64,000 nt of DNA from Clostridium lacusfryxellense (GCF_018861735.1 NZ_JAHLEB010000001.1:62001-126000), one strand, 5' to 3'. Shown: positions 29,474 through 38,153, counted from the stretch's first letter. Notes: a model not told the origin generated them from the sequence alone. Made by a program: numbers and translations.

Positions 29474-30571
29474 TTATTTAATTAATCCATCTGCTACGTT
29501 AACGATAAAGTCTTGGATATTTGTAACTAATGTTTTAACTTCTAATGTACCTCTATCGGATAATTTGTTAACAGAGAATTCTTGTATATCTATAGAATAT
29601 ATGTATACTGGCCTAACAATTCCATCTTTTACAGTGTAAGATGGAGTCATGTTTCCTGCAGCTATTGTATGAAGTACTGAGGATAAACATATCAGCATAG
29701 TTGCTTTTCTAGTATGTTTTCTCATAGCATCTTGAGATTCATACACATTATCATAAACATTTGGTAACGTATATCTATCACGTACACTACCAGCAAGTAC
29801 TAAAGGAACATCATTTTCAACGCAAGCTTTTAATATACCATCTTTAACTTTACCTGAATTTATTAGCTCTTTGAGCGACCCAAAGCGTCGAGCATCATTT
29901 ATTGTTGCAATATAGTTATAATGAGCAGTTTCGCGGGACTCAAAGGTATCTTGACCTGATATTGTTTTGAACATTGCTTTTTCTAAATCGTAAGTAGCCA
30001 TGGTATTTCCAGATAAAACAGCGTGAACATATCCATTTTCCACTAAGGAGGCAAAGGCAGCTCTTGATTTATCATCTAATGCAATTGAGGGTCCTAAAAC
30101 CCAAACTATTTTTCCAGCATGTTCTTTTTCATATTGCATAATTTTATATAATTCATCGTAATCTCTAGAGAAGGCTGTTTCTCTTGATCTTCCACCTCTA
30201 AATGCAAAGGTGTCTATATCTACGCTATTAATAGCAAAACCTCTAGTATACATATATATACCTTCACTTCCATCTTCGGTTCTTCCTACTACAACCATAT
30301 CATGAACTTTTAAATTTCTGAATTCAACAATTTGAATAACATTATCACCATTATAATTAAGAAGAACGATTGCTACACTATCCATACGGCTTTCAGTAGC
30401 TAGTACCCACTTTCCTTTAATCTTAAAATATTCTGGGTATATTGATAATGCATGATAATTTTTATGAGCAACGCCTTCTTTAGTTACTTCTTCAATTTTA
30501 CAGTCTGGGGCATTAGCAAGAAAATCTAACGAGAAATCCGGTGGTGTGAACTTCGGCAATTTAAAAGTCAT
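29474..30571 (-). CDS. TIGR00300-type protein (LOR/SDH, ornithine-cyclodeaminase-like), copy 2
   Basis: 365-residue soluble protein. The N-terminal beta-rich region (about 1-125) resembles the LOR/SDH conserved region. The C-terminal nucleotide-binding region includes VWVLGPSIALDD, HAVLSGNTMATYDLEKAMF, VLAGSVRD and a STVLHTIAAGNM-like stretch. Archaeal homologues include an ammonia-forming ornithine cyclodeaminase, and a related domain forms the C-terminal part of cyanobacterial AgrE/ArgZ; activity here is inference only. It lies 34 bases downstream of a close paralogue (30606). GSVRDRYTLP here replaces the GSIRDDGPLP of the other copy, which may mark functional divergence. Confidence 0.75.
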   Translation of the reverse strand: MTFKLPKFTPPDFSLDFLANAPDCKIEEVTKEGVAHKNYHALSIYPEYFKIKGKWVLATESRMDSVAIVLLNYNGDNVIQIVEFRNLKVHDMVVVGRTEDGSEGIYMYTRGFAINSVDIDTFAFRGGRSRETAFSRDYDELYKIMQYEKEHAGKIVWVLGPSIALDDKSRAAFASLVENGYVHAVLSGNTMATYDLEKAMFKTISGQDTFESRETAHYNYIATINDARRFGSLKELINSGKVKDGILKACVENDVPLVLAGSVRDRYTLPNVYDNVYESQDAMRKHTRKATMLICLSSVLHTIAAGNMTPSYTVKDGIVRPVYIYSIDIQEFSVNKLSDRGTLEVKTLVTNIQDFIVNVADGLIK

Positions 30572-30605
30572 TTAGAATCTCCCCTTAATAATTTAATAAT
30601 GTATT

Positions 30606-31679
30606 TTATCGCAAGTTTTTTTGAACATTTACAACAAAATCTTGAACATTTGTAACTATTGTTTTAATAGCTATATATTCTCTAGCAACTGATACTTGAT
30701 TAACAGCATACTCAGAAATATCTATAGAATAAAAATATACTGGTCTTACTTTTTCATGATCAGCTCTATAAGAAGATGCTAAGTTTGCAGTAGCTACGGA
30801 GTGAAGAACCGTTGCAAGACAAATTATTACTGTTGCTTTATCTGTTACTTCTTTCATAGCATCAAGGCCATAAGATATATTGTGATAAACTGATGGAAGT
30901 GGACCGTCATCCCTTATAGATCCAACAAGAACTATAGGTATATTCTTGTCTAGACAGGTTTTCATAAATCCATCTTTTATATCTCCTTCATCAAGTAATT
31001 CATCTATAGAACCTGCGCGTCTAGCCTCATTTATTAAGTCTAAGTGGTTATAATGACGCATTACAACAGATTCTTGAGTATATATATTTTGACCCAGTGC
31101 CGTTTGAAATAATCCACCCTCGAGATCATGAGTTGCCATAGCATTACCAGCCATAAGAGCATTTACATACCCTGTTTGAGCAAGTTCTGATAAAGCTGCT
31201 CGTGTATCATAGTCAAAAACCACAGCTGGTCCTAGAACCCAAACTATACACCCATTATTTTGTTTTTCATATTCTAGTAATTCATATAATTCTTTATAAT
31301 CACTTGAAAATGATGATTCTACAGATCTGCCACGTCTTACCTTTGGCAAGTTATTAAATCCATTAGTATACTTGTATATACCTTCACTTCCATCTTTAGA
31401 ATTTCCTAAAATAACTTTATCTAAAACTTTAAGGTTTCTAAATTCCACAATTTCTACTGTGTTATTACCTCTAGCAACAGCAGCACATTCTATGGAGGTT
31501 TGGGTAGGAAGCACCCATTGTCCTTTAATTTTAAAATATTCAGGAGATATAGAAGTTATTAAGAATCCAGCAGGCGCAACTCCATCTTTTTTAACTTCAC
31601 TTATTATTACATCAGGAGCGTTTGTAAGAAAATCTTGAGAAAAATCTGGTGGTGTGAACTTTGGTAATTGAAAACTCAT
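30606..31679 (-). CDS. TIGR00300-type protein (LOR/SDH, ornithine-cyclodeaminase-like), copy 1
   Basis: 357-residue paralogue of the next gene, sharing the N-terminal LPKFTPPDFS, the EFRNLKV segment, VWVLGPAVVFD, AGNAMATHDLE, VGSIRDDGPLP and ATVLHSVATANL. This copy keeps the GSIRDDGPLP loop in what I recall as the typical family form. First gene of the pair; AAAGGGG ribosome site. A possible promoter TTTACA-N18-TACTAT lies at about 31740-31775, and another promoter with a long leader lies further up. Enzymatic activity unproven. Confidence 0.75.
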   Translation of the reverse strand: MSFQLPKFTPPDFSQDFLTNAPDVIISEVKKDGVAPAGFLITSISPEYFKIKGQWVLPTQTSIECAAVARGNNTVEIVEFRNLKVLDKVILGNSKDGSEGIYKYTNGFNNLPKVRRGRSVESSFSSDYKELYELLEYEKQNNGCIVWVLGPAVVFDYDTRAALSELAQTGYVNALMAGNAMATHDLEGGLFQTALGQNIYTQESVVMRHYNHLDLINEARRAGSIDELLDEGDIKDGFMKTCLDKNIPIVLVGSIRDDGPLPSVYHNISYGLDAMKEVTDKATVIICLATVLHSVATANLASSYRADHEKVRPVYFYSIDISEYAVNQVSVAREYIAIKTIVTNVQDFVVNVQKNLR

Positions 31680-31798
31680 TTTAACGTTCCCCTTTTAAAG
31701 TAATGTGTTTATTTATTATTCAATTATAGTTATATAGTTATATAGTATAATTATAACATTATGACTGTAAATAGTAAAAATAGCAAAGAGACAGCTGC

Positions 31799-31838
31799 AA
31801 AAAAAAATAAGAAGAGTTCACTTAACGAACTCTCCTTA
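31799..31838 (-). terminator. Terminator (GAGTTCA family, copy 2)
   Basis: AGAGTTC and GAACTCT stem with a nine-base U tract on the minus strand, placed between the upstream promoter and the TIGR00300 genes. Confidence 0.75.
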
Positions 31839-31857
31839 TATATATATATAAATATTT

Positions 31858-31892
31858 AATTCTTAATTAAGTAAAGAATAGTAATTTTAAAA
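31858..31892. repeat. Tail repeat, copy 2
   Basis: TTAATTAAGTAAAGAATAGT and flanks. On the minus strand it reads NYYSLLN then stop, like the end of the small-gene remnant at 44029. Confidence 0.55.
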
Positions 31893-31935
31893 TTAGGTAT
31901 TTCATTTTGTATTTACATATTTCAAGACCTCCTAT

Positions 31936-31986
31936 TTATAAAATTGAACTAACCTCTAAAAACTTTATAATTTTAATTTGAAACAT
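31936..31986 (-). CDS. Possible 16-residue leader peptide
   Basis: MFQIKIIKFLEVSSIL, with AAAGGGG nine bases before the ATG. Its stop codon abuts an AGGAGG that serves a start-stop (ATG TAA) pair. It lies between a good promoter and a terminator. Could be a leader peptide, a relic start, or chance. Confidence 0.3.
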   Translation of the reverse strand: MFQIKIIKFLEVSSIL

Positions 31987-32090
31987 TGGACTATCCCCTT
32001 TCTATAAGCAATTTTTTTAGTTTATCTAATGAGGGTAATTATCTTTGTGGAATCACTTCCACTAGTTGAAGTAATTAAATTATGATGCTT

Positions 32091-32160
32091 TGTTTATAAA
32101 ATAATAATACCATAGTAATTTATATTTGTAAAGAATTATTTTTAATTAATAATAAATATT
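32091..32160 (-). promoter_or_regulatory. Conserved promoter segment, copy A
   Basis: On the minus strand TTTACA (32132-32127), 17-base spacer, TATTAT (32109-32104), preceded by an AT-rich UP-like block. About 70 bases match the segment at 56029-56098 with about 8 differences. Confidence 0.65.
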
Positions 32161-32177
32161 ACTTACAGTATTAAAAT

Positions 32178-33443
32178 TTATAATATATAGCTTAATAACA
32201 ACATTATGTTAAGTGCGGCCACTATAAGTCCTATAACCCAAAGAGTGATTTTATCAAATCTACTGTTAGCATACTTGCCCATAACTTTTTTAGAAGAAGT
32301 TAGATATATCTGAAGGAATATAGTTATAGGAAGTTGTATACTTAAGAGCATTTGTGAGTAGATGAGACCTTTAAATGGTTCAGTTATAAAAAATATAACT
32401 ATTGCAGCGCCAACTAAAGTAATGCCTACACCTAGCTTGGTATGAGTATCATTAATATCATATGGTTCTCCAAACATACCTGCAAAAATACTACCACCGG
32501 CCATTCCTGCAGTAACTGATGAGGATATTCCTGCAAAGAGTAGAGCTAAAGCAAAGACAACTGATGCAGTGCTTCCAAGTAATGGCGTTAGCATTTGCTG
32601 AGCTTGATTAAGCTGCGTAACTTGAACTTTCTGCGAGAAAAAAGTAGCAGCAGCAATAAGTATCATTGCACTATTTATAGCCCAACCTACTATCATTGAA
32701 AAAAAAGTATCCATGAATTCATATTTGAGTTGCTTTTTTATTACATTCTCATCTTTTAGATTCCACTGACGACTTTGTATTATTTCTGAGTGAAGAAATA
32801 GATTATGTGGCATTACAACTGCACCTAGAACACTCATTATTACTGGAATAGATCCCGTAGGAAAAGACGGTTTAACCCAGCTTATCATAGCTTTTCCCCA
32901 TTCGATATGTACAAGGCTTAATTCGAATATAAAAGATATTCCTATTATAGAAACAAAGCCAATAATCCATCTTTCTAGTTTTTTATAAGAATTTGTAAAG
33001 AGCATCCACAAAATCAAACATAAAACTAGAACTGTTCCAAGCTTTATAGGTATACCAAATAGCATATTTAAAGCAATAGCACCACCAAGCAATTCTGCAA
33101 GGGCAGTAGATACTGCAGCTAGCACAGCAGAGCCAAGCACTAATTTGTTAAGTCCCGGCTTTAATGTGGCAGTAGATGCTTCTGATATGCAACTACCTGT
33201 AACAATTCCAAGATGGGCAGCATTATGTTGAAGCACAATAAGCATAATAGTTGAAAGGGTTACCATCCAAAGTAGAGTATAACCAAAATCAGCACCAGCG
33301 GAGACGTTTGCTGCCCAATTTCCCGGATCTATAAAGCCTACGGTTACAAGTAACCCAGGTCCGATATATTTTAAGAAATCTAAGGCCATAAATTTAGGTT
33401 TATGGCCTTTTTTTGATAGTAGTTTAGTAAATGAAAAACTCAT
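32178..33443 (-). CDS. mntH: NRAMP-family Mn2+/divalent metal transporter
   Basis: Membrane H+-coupled manganese importer of 421 residues with about 11 hydrophobic helices. The metal-site motif DPGNWAANVSAG is in the first helix and MPHNLFLHSEI in the sixth; both are diagnostic of NRAMP. Nothing suggests the proton-independent variants, but that was not tested. It is transcribed away from a truncated regulator gene across a 186-base gap that would hold its promoter. Confidence 0.93.
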   Translation of the reverse strand: MSFSFTKLLSKKGHKPKFMALDFLKYIGPGLLVTVGFIDPGNWAANVSAGADFGYTLLWMVTLSTIMLIVLQHNAAHLGIVTGSCISEASTATLKPGLNKLVLGSAVLAAVSTALAELLGGAIALNMLFGIPIKLGTVLVLCLILWMLFTNSYKKLERWIIGFVSIIGISFIFELSLVHIEWGKAMISWVKPSFPTGSIPVIMSVLGAVVMPHNLFLHSEIIQSRQWNLKDENVIKKQLKYEFMDTFFSMIVGWAINSAMILIAAATFFSQKVQVTQLNQAQQMLTPLLGSTASVVFALALLFAGISSSVTAGMAGGSIFAGMFGEPYDINDTHTKLGVGITLVGAAIVIFFITEPFKGLIYSQMLLSIQLPITIFLQIYLTSSKKVMGKYANSRFDKITLWVIGLIVAALNIMLLLSYIL

Positions 33444-33629
33444 GATAACACATCCGTCCTTTATTATTGTATAACATATATTATATAGTAATTATTAGTT
33501 AAATCAACATTAAAGGGCAATTAGTAAAATAAAAACAATATGTTAAATGATTTGTAATATATAAATTGAGATAATAATATGACATAACATTGTCAAGGTT
33601 TTATTGTATAATAATTTAGAGGTGATTGT

Positions 33630-34004
33630 ATGCAGATAAATAGGTTATTTGGAATTATATATATCTTGCTCGATAGAAAAGTAGTAACTGCCAAAGAGTT
33701 AGCGAAGCACTTCGAAGTATCATCAAGAACGATTTATAGAGATGTTGATACTTTGAGCTCAGCAGGAATACCAATATATGCAACCCAAGGGAAAAATGGT
33801 GGAATAACACTATTAGAAAATTTTGTGTTAAATAAATCAGTGCTTTCTGAAAATGAACAGAATGAAATATTAGTTGCTCTTCAAAGTCTTACGGCAACTG
33901 GGTATCCAAGTATTGATATAACTCTTTCAAAATTAAGTAGCTTGTTTAAAAAAGGAGATAATAATTGGATTGAGGTGGATTTTACAAACTGGGGTAGGTT
34001 GTAA
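33630..34004 (+). pseudogene. WYL-family regulator, truncated after its HTH domain
   Basis: 124 codons: an N-terminal HTH_11/DeoR-like domain (LLDRKVVTAKELAKHFEVSSRTIYRDVDTL) and the linker to NNWIEVDFTNWG, where normal family members of about 300 residues continue into the WYL effector domain. Here the frame stops five bases after a switch to unrelated sequence (junction near 33997). The start has a good GAGGTG ribosome site. A DNA-binding fragment might still be made. Confidence 0.8.
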
Positions 34005-34176
34005 ATTAAATCCACATAACCATTCCACAGGGTGTGACCTTTGCATAAAAAAGAACCTTAAAGCTAGGGAAATTCCAAGCTGTTTTTTTAAACTAGTCAA
34101 TGAAGATATATCTAAACTTAAAGAGTTTACAATTGAAGAATTCGTTAAGTTCTTTATTCAAAACAAAGGGCAATAA
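33970..34176 (+). pseudogene. DUF6485-like Cys-rich protein, N-terminally truncated
   Basis: The frame after about 33990 reads GCKLNPHNHSTGCDLCIKKN then LKAREIPSCFFKLV and an EFVKFF tail, matching the C-terminal part of small Cys-rich DUF6485-type proteins. The expected N-terminal Cys residues are missing and the frame begins inside the regulator fragment. A deletion probably joined two genes out of frame. Confidence 0.6.
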
Positions 34177-34205
34177 TTAGGGAGGCGATTGCATAAATAT
34201 TGAGA
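34174..34205 (+). repeat. Relic second copy of the AlkD-like gene start
   Basis: TAATTAGGGAGGCGATTG is identical to 35540-35557, the ribosome site of the AlkD-like fragment, and the next 13 bases match with four differences. The ATG has been lost. Confidence 0.55.
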
Positions 34206-34296
34206 TATAGAGGAAATTAGAAATTAATGTAGAATTATAGTTTATGAAAACTTAAGAAGTTTAGAGTAGAGTAATATTATTGAGGGGGAGAGGTTA

Positions 34297-34713
34297 ATGT
34301 ATTATATTTATGTAGTTATTGGGATGGTATTTGTTATTGCTGTGGGTATATTAGTACTAAAAAGTAGATCAAATGATGAAAATGAAAATAACATGAAAAT
34401 CATGGAAATAATAGAAAAAACCGAATATGTAATTGATATAACCGATAAGTTTACTAAAGATGATTCCAAATATATAAAGCCTATTTTTACCATGGTATCT
34501 AATGAAAATGGTACTAAAGTGAAGTCAATATTTGGTAAGGCACTAGATGGAGATGGAGAGATAAATATTAAAGACGCTGAAGGAATCATGATTGACATTA
34601 TAAATGAGGCGTTAAAAAATAGAGCATTTATGGAGTGTTTTATAGATGGAAATTGTTCAAGTGAAGAAAAACTGATAGCAGATAATCTTAAAAGAGAGAC
34701 AAAATCTATTTAA
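34297..34713 (+). CDS. Small membrane-anchored protein of unknown function
   Basis: 138 residues. A single N-terminal hydrophobic segment (about 3-22) is followed by a charged helical domain with GKALDGDGEINIKDAEGIMIDII, which resembles a calcium-loop or dockerin-like stretch but is too short to call. Two Cys near the end (MECFIDGNCSSEEK). GGGGGAGAGG precedes the ATG. Ends before a GAGTTCA-type terminator. I do not recognise the family. Confidence 0.6.
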   Translation: MYYIYVVIGMVFVIAVGILVLKSRSNDENENNMKIMEIIEKTEYVIDITDKFTKDDSKYIKPIFTMVSNENGTKVKSIFGKALDGDGEINIKDAEGIMIDIINEALKNRAFMECFIDGNCSSEEKLIADNLKRETKSI

Positions 34714-34731
34714 ATGGGTATTTTAACTGAT

Positions 34732-34758
34732 AAAAGGGAGTTCATATGAACTCCTTTT
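34732..34758. terminator. Bidirectional terminator (GAGTTCA family, copy 3)
   Basis: AAAAGGGAGTTCAT/ATGAACTCCTTTT between convergent genes. Confidence 0.85.
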
Positions 34759-35377
34759 AAAATAGTTTATCTATATATTTATCATGTACTTTATATAACA
34801 TAGTTACCGTAATTATAGCACCTGTTAGTGCCCAAAACATATCCCATTGTGCATCCCATTTATCACCCTGAAGACCTAAAAAAGACTCCCCTGATAATGA
34901 AGATACTCCCCATTCTATAAGTTCATAAAAGGCACTTAATGATAAACAAATACAAATAACTAAAATACCTAATATTATTCCTTTCTTAAGCTTTAACTTT
35001 CGTATTAATATTTCTCGTACAATAAAAGCTGGTATAAGCCCTTGTACAAAGTGTCCTACCCTATCATAATGATTTCTCCTGAGTCCATATACTTCTTTTA
35101 TCCAATTAAACAAGGGCACATCGCCATATGTATAATGTGCTCCAATTAGCATTAAGCTTATTAGAATTAAAATAAGTATATACACAAAATTTGTGAATCG
35201 AAACTTTTTATAAGTGAATATTAATATAATAACCCCTATAAAAACTGGAAAAGCCTCTAAAAGCCATACAAGATAACTTTTAGGTTTAATAGCTGATAAA
35301 ACAAAAACTATATTAGCTAGTATTAATAAAATAATATGTATTTTACCTGTCTTATTATCTTTTTTAGCTCCATTCAT
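34757..35377 (-). CDS. DUF2238-family membrane protein
   Basis: 206 residues with about six hydrophobic segments. The family signature is visible: GAHYTYGDVPLFNW, RNHYDRVGHFVQGLIPAF, ELIEWGVSSLSGE and GDKWDAQWDMFWALTGA. The conserved His and Asp residues suggest a metal or lipid-related active site in the membrane, but the family role is unknown. Its stop is at the edge of the shared terminator. Confidence 0.85.
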   Translation of the reverse strand: MNGAKKDNKTGKIHIILLILANIVFVLSAIKPKSYLVWLLEAFPVFIGVIILIFTYKKFRFTNFVYILILILISLMLIGAHYTYGDVPLFNWIKEVYGLRRNHYDRVGHFVQGLIPAFIVREILIRKLKLKKGIILGILVICICLSLSAFYELIEWGVSSLSGESFLGLQGDKWDAQWDMFWALTGAIITVTMLYKVHDKYIDKLF

Positions 35378-35558
35378 ACTTTTATACTCCCATTTCTACA
35401 TTATATTATCTTCGTTTTCTTATTATATAGGTTTTCCTATTGAAGCTAATCTTTATACCTTTATTTTAAAATTATGTGATAAAAATTATAAGAAATAGTT
35501 ATATAACAATTATAAAAAGATATATAATGAAAATATCAGTAATTAGGGAGGCGATTGT

Positions 35559-35720
35559 ATGGAAATTGAGGAGGTTATGTTGTATTTAGAGGAGCATGGA
35601 AGTGAGCAAAACCGTCGAATTTATTGGAATCACGGTGTGCCAGATCCTAAATATGGAGTTAAAGTATCAGATCTTAAAAAACTTCAAAAGATCATAAAAA
35701 AAGATATTGAATTTCTTTAA
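35559..35720 (+). pseudogene. DNA alkylation repair (AlkD-like) protein, N-terminal fragment
   Basis: 53 codons: MEIEEVMLYLEEHGSEQNRR, then WNHGVPDPKYGVKVSDLKKL and KKD before a stop. This matches the N-terminus of AlkD-type HEAT-repeat glycosylase-like proteins of about 230 residues. The remaining HEAT repeats are absent downstream. Perfect AGGGAGG ribosome site, so a short peptide may still be made. Confidence 0.75.
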
Positions 35721-35862
35721 CATATTCAGAATTTTAACTTATTAACTAATATTGCTATAAAATCTAAAATATTATAGATTTTTGTACTTGACGTTGATAT
35801 AATAAAAATAGCATAAATAACGGCTATACTATTAGGTAACATCTTGAGAAGGGGGGGTATTT

Positions 35863-36765
35863 ATGGGGTCAAGTACAAATGAATTAGTTGAGTTAATTAG
35901 TAATATTAAATTTATAGAAAAAACATATGATATGATGAGGATAGTAGATCCAGTAAATAAAAAAATATTAGAGTATGTAGAAAATATAATTACAGAAACA
36001 GACATAACTTGTCATAGCTATTGGAATAAAGAAAGTGTCTGCGATAATTGTGTTTCATTAAGGGCATATAAAGAAAATGATGTTTTTATAAAAATTGAAT
36101 ACTATAATGAAAAAATATATATGGTTTCAGCAATACCTGTTACAGTAGGAGACATAACAGTAATTATTGAGTTGTTTAAAGATGTAACTAATAATATGGC
36201 TGTGGTAAAGAAAGATAAAGGTGTGGAGGTTGATATTCACGGAATTATAAATCATGTTGATATTCTTCTGTTTAAAGACCATTTAACTGGTGTATATAAT
36301 AGAAGATTTATAGATGAGAGATTGCCAGTGGATATTATTAATAAATCAGTACATGGTCAAAAATTATCATTAATAATGGCGGATATTGATTTGTTCAAAA
36401 ACGTAAACGACCGATATGGACATTTGGCGGGTGATTTTATTCTCAAAGAAATTTCAGACGTTTTAGCCAGTTGCATTCGTACAGGGAAGGATTGGGTTGC
36501 GAGATATGGTGGTGAAGAGTTCCTAATAAGTCTACCAAAGGCTGATAATAACAAAGCTGTCGAAATTGCAGAAAGAATGAGAAAGAAAATTGAAGATAGT
36601 GTTTTTAAATTTGGGGATATAAATATTAGGGTAACAACGAGCTTTGGTGTACATACTTTAGCAGATAATGATAATTCAAGCATATCAACAGTAATTAATT
36701 TTGCTGATGCAAATTTGTATAGAGCAAAAGAAGCTGGGAGAAATAGGGTTATGTCCTCATTATAA
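35863..36765 (+). CDS. Cytosolic diguanylate cyclase (GGDEF)
   Basis: 300 residues making cyclic di-GMP. The C-terminal GGDEF domain (about 140-300) has DHLTGVYNRRF, MADIDLFKNVND and active-site RYGGEEFLIS. The inhibitory I-site position reads TGKD rather than RxxD, so product inhibition may be lost. The N-terminal 120 residues form a PAS-like sensor with CHSYWNKESVCDNC, which might bind metal or sense redox. No membrane segment. Monocistronic. Confidence 0.9.
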   Translation: MGSSTNELVELISNIKFIEKTYDMMRIVDPVNKKILEYVENIITETDITCHSYWNKESVCDNCVSLRAYKENDVFIKIEYYNEKIYMVSAIPVTVGDITVIIELFKDVTNNMAVVKKDKGVEVDIHGIINHVDILLFKDHLTGVYNRRFIDERLPVDIINKSVHGQKLSLIMADIDLFKNVNDRYGHLAGDFILKEISDVLASCIRTGKDWVARYGGEEFLISLPKADNNKAVEIAERMRKKIEDSVFKFGDINIRVTTSFGVHTLADNDNSSISTVINFADANLYRAKEAGRNRVMSSL

Positions 36766-36844
36766 GAATGCCTGGCCACAGAGATTGTGCAAAGCAATCT
36801 ATTTGACTAGCTCACTTCCAATATAATATTTGTTAAAATAAATT

Positions 36845-36875
36845 AAGGAAAGTAAGCTTACTTTCCTTAAAAGTT
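36845..36875. terminator. Bidirectional terminator
   Basis: Perfect 24-base palindrome AAGGAAAGTAAG/CTTACTTTCCTT with AT-rich flanks, between convergent genes. Confidence 0.8.
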
Positions 36876-36907
36876 TTTATAGTATAATTGCTATTTTAAA
36901 AAATAGA

Positions 36908-37273
36908 CTATTTGTTATATAAATCTTCATTTTCAAACTTATTGCCTATTACAACTCCCAGCGCTACATCAAGAATACTACGGCTTAATAATCCATCTAA
37001 TTCTTTAAGCTGGAAATTCACTATGCTTTCATTCCATAATACATTGTAAACCTTAGATGCAATTTCAATATAATCGCCTTCATATACATCAACTCCATTA
37101 GCATCAGCTAAGTATACCCATTGGAGCAATTCAAATTCCTCAACTGGTCTCCAAGTCAAACCAGGAAGCTTCACAGCATCTGGAACGAAACGTTGTGAAT
37201 CAAAAGTCATGCCTTGCAATTTATTCATTTTCTGTTTTAAACCATCCCAAACTCTAAACTTTAATTGCTTCAA
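36908..37273 (-). CDS. YopX-family protein (phage-type)
   Basis: 121 residues. N-terminal LKFRVWDGLKQKM, then GVDVYEGDYIEIASKVYNV and C-terminal VVIGNKFENEDL follow the YopX pattern found in Firmicutes phages. Function unknown. No other phage genes surround it, so it is either a domesticated gene or the last piece of a lost prophage. Confidence 0.75.
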   Translation of the reverse strand: MKQLKFRVWDGLKQKMNKLQGMTFDSQRFVPDAVKLPGLTWRPVEEFELLQWVYLADANGVDVYEGDYIEIASKVYNVLWNESIVNFQLKELDGLLSRSILDVALGVVIGNKFENEDLYNK

Positions 37274-37373
37274 TTTAAATTACCAGCCTTTCTTTATTTG
37301 TCGAATAATATACTTTAATAGTAGCGTATACTGGTATTATATGCAACTAATTGAAAATTAAAGATTTGATTTT

Positions 37374-38153
37374 TTATTTAAGTGGTAACCACTTTAGTAC
37401 CTTTTGTATTTGTGCATCCCAATAACCCCATTCATGAATGCCGACGCCTTCTTCATAAGTGTAGTCAAAATCTTTAGATTTTATAAAGTTTTTAAATTTT
37501 ATATTATCTTCGTATAAAAAGTCCTCAGTACCACAACATTGATACAATTTTGGTTTTCTTGCACAGGACTCTAAATTGCTTGCTAAGAAAAAAAGATCAT
37601 TTTCACTTCCTTCAAATGAAGAAATATCGCCAAAGATATTTGAGAGCTCCATTTTAAAATCCTCATCTGTTTCACTTATAAGTGAAGTGTTCATATTAAG
37701 TGCGCCAGATAAACTTGCACCGGCAGAATATTTATCAGGATATGAAAGCGCTGCTTTAAAAGCTCCATAACCTCCCATTGACAGCCCCGCTATAAAGTTA
37801 TCTTCACGTAGGCTTGATATAGGGAAAAAAGAAGCGACTATTTCAGGCAATTCTTCTGTAATATAAGTCCAGTATTTGTACCCATGTTTCATATCGGTAT
37901 AAAAACTCCTGCCAGCGTTTGGCATTACAACAGCGAGTCCCATATCAGCCACATATCTTTCGATAGATGTATTTCTTTGCCAAATTGTTTGGTCATCAGA
38001 TAATCCATGCAGTAGGTATAAAACCGGATATTTTTCTTTCTTTTTTGAACCAGTCACTCCTATTTGTGTTTTTGTGTTTTGTGGAAGTATAACTGTTATT
38101 GAGGTAGATATACCTAAAGTTTCCGAGAAGAAATCACAATGTATTAAAGCCAT
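37374..38153 (-). CDS. Alpha/beta-hydrolase esterase (EstA/tributyrin esterase type)
   Basis: 259-residue cytosolic serine esterase. [14 protein letters not shown] carries the oxyanion region, [14 protein letters not shown] the nucleophile elbow and GIHEWGYWD the catalytic His. I start it at ATG 38153 because AAAGGTGG lies just upstream and [14 protein letters not shown] is the usual family N-terminus; an ATG at 38207 would add 18 residues. Substrate is probably a short-chain ester; S-formylglutathione-type substrates are possible. Confidence 0.83.
   Translation of the reverse strand: MALIHCDFFSETLGISTSITVILPQNTKTQIGVTGSKKKEKYPVLYLLHGLSDDQTIWQRNTSIERYVADMGLAVVMPNAGRSFYTDMKHGYKYWTYITEELPEIVASFFPISSLREDNFIAGLSMGGYGAFKAALSYPDKYSAGASLSGALNMNTSLISETDEDFKMELSNIFGDISSFEGSENDLFFLASNLESCARKPKLYQCCGTEDFLYEDNIKFKNFIKSKDFDYTYEEGVGIHEWGYWDAQIQKVLKWLPLK

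Larger units (their letters stand above)
31680..32177. other. Long leader/intergenic region upstream of the TIGR00300 pair
   Basis: About 500 bases holding, in minus-strand order: a promoter (32127-32104), a hairpin-rich stretch, a 16-codon ORF with AAAGGGG ribosome site (31986-31936), an AGGAGG followed by ATG TAA (31918-31913), a tail repeat and a terminator (31838-31799). It reads as a small decayed transcription unit or an attenuated leader. Confidence 0.5.

Noticed and set aside
33444-33629. Possible Mn riboswitch upstream of mntH
   Set aside because: The gap is short and lacks the conserved yybP-ykoY blocks; only AT-rich promoter-like sequence is visible.
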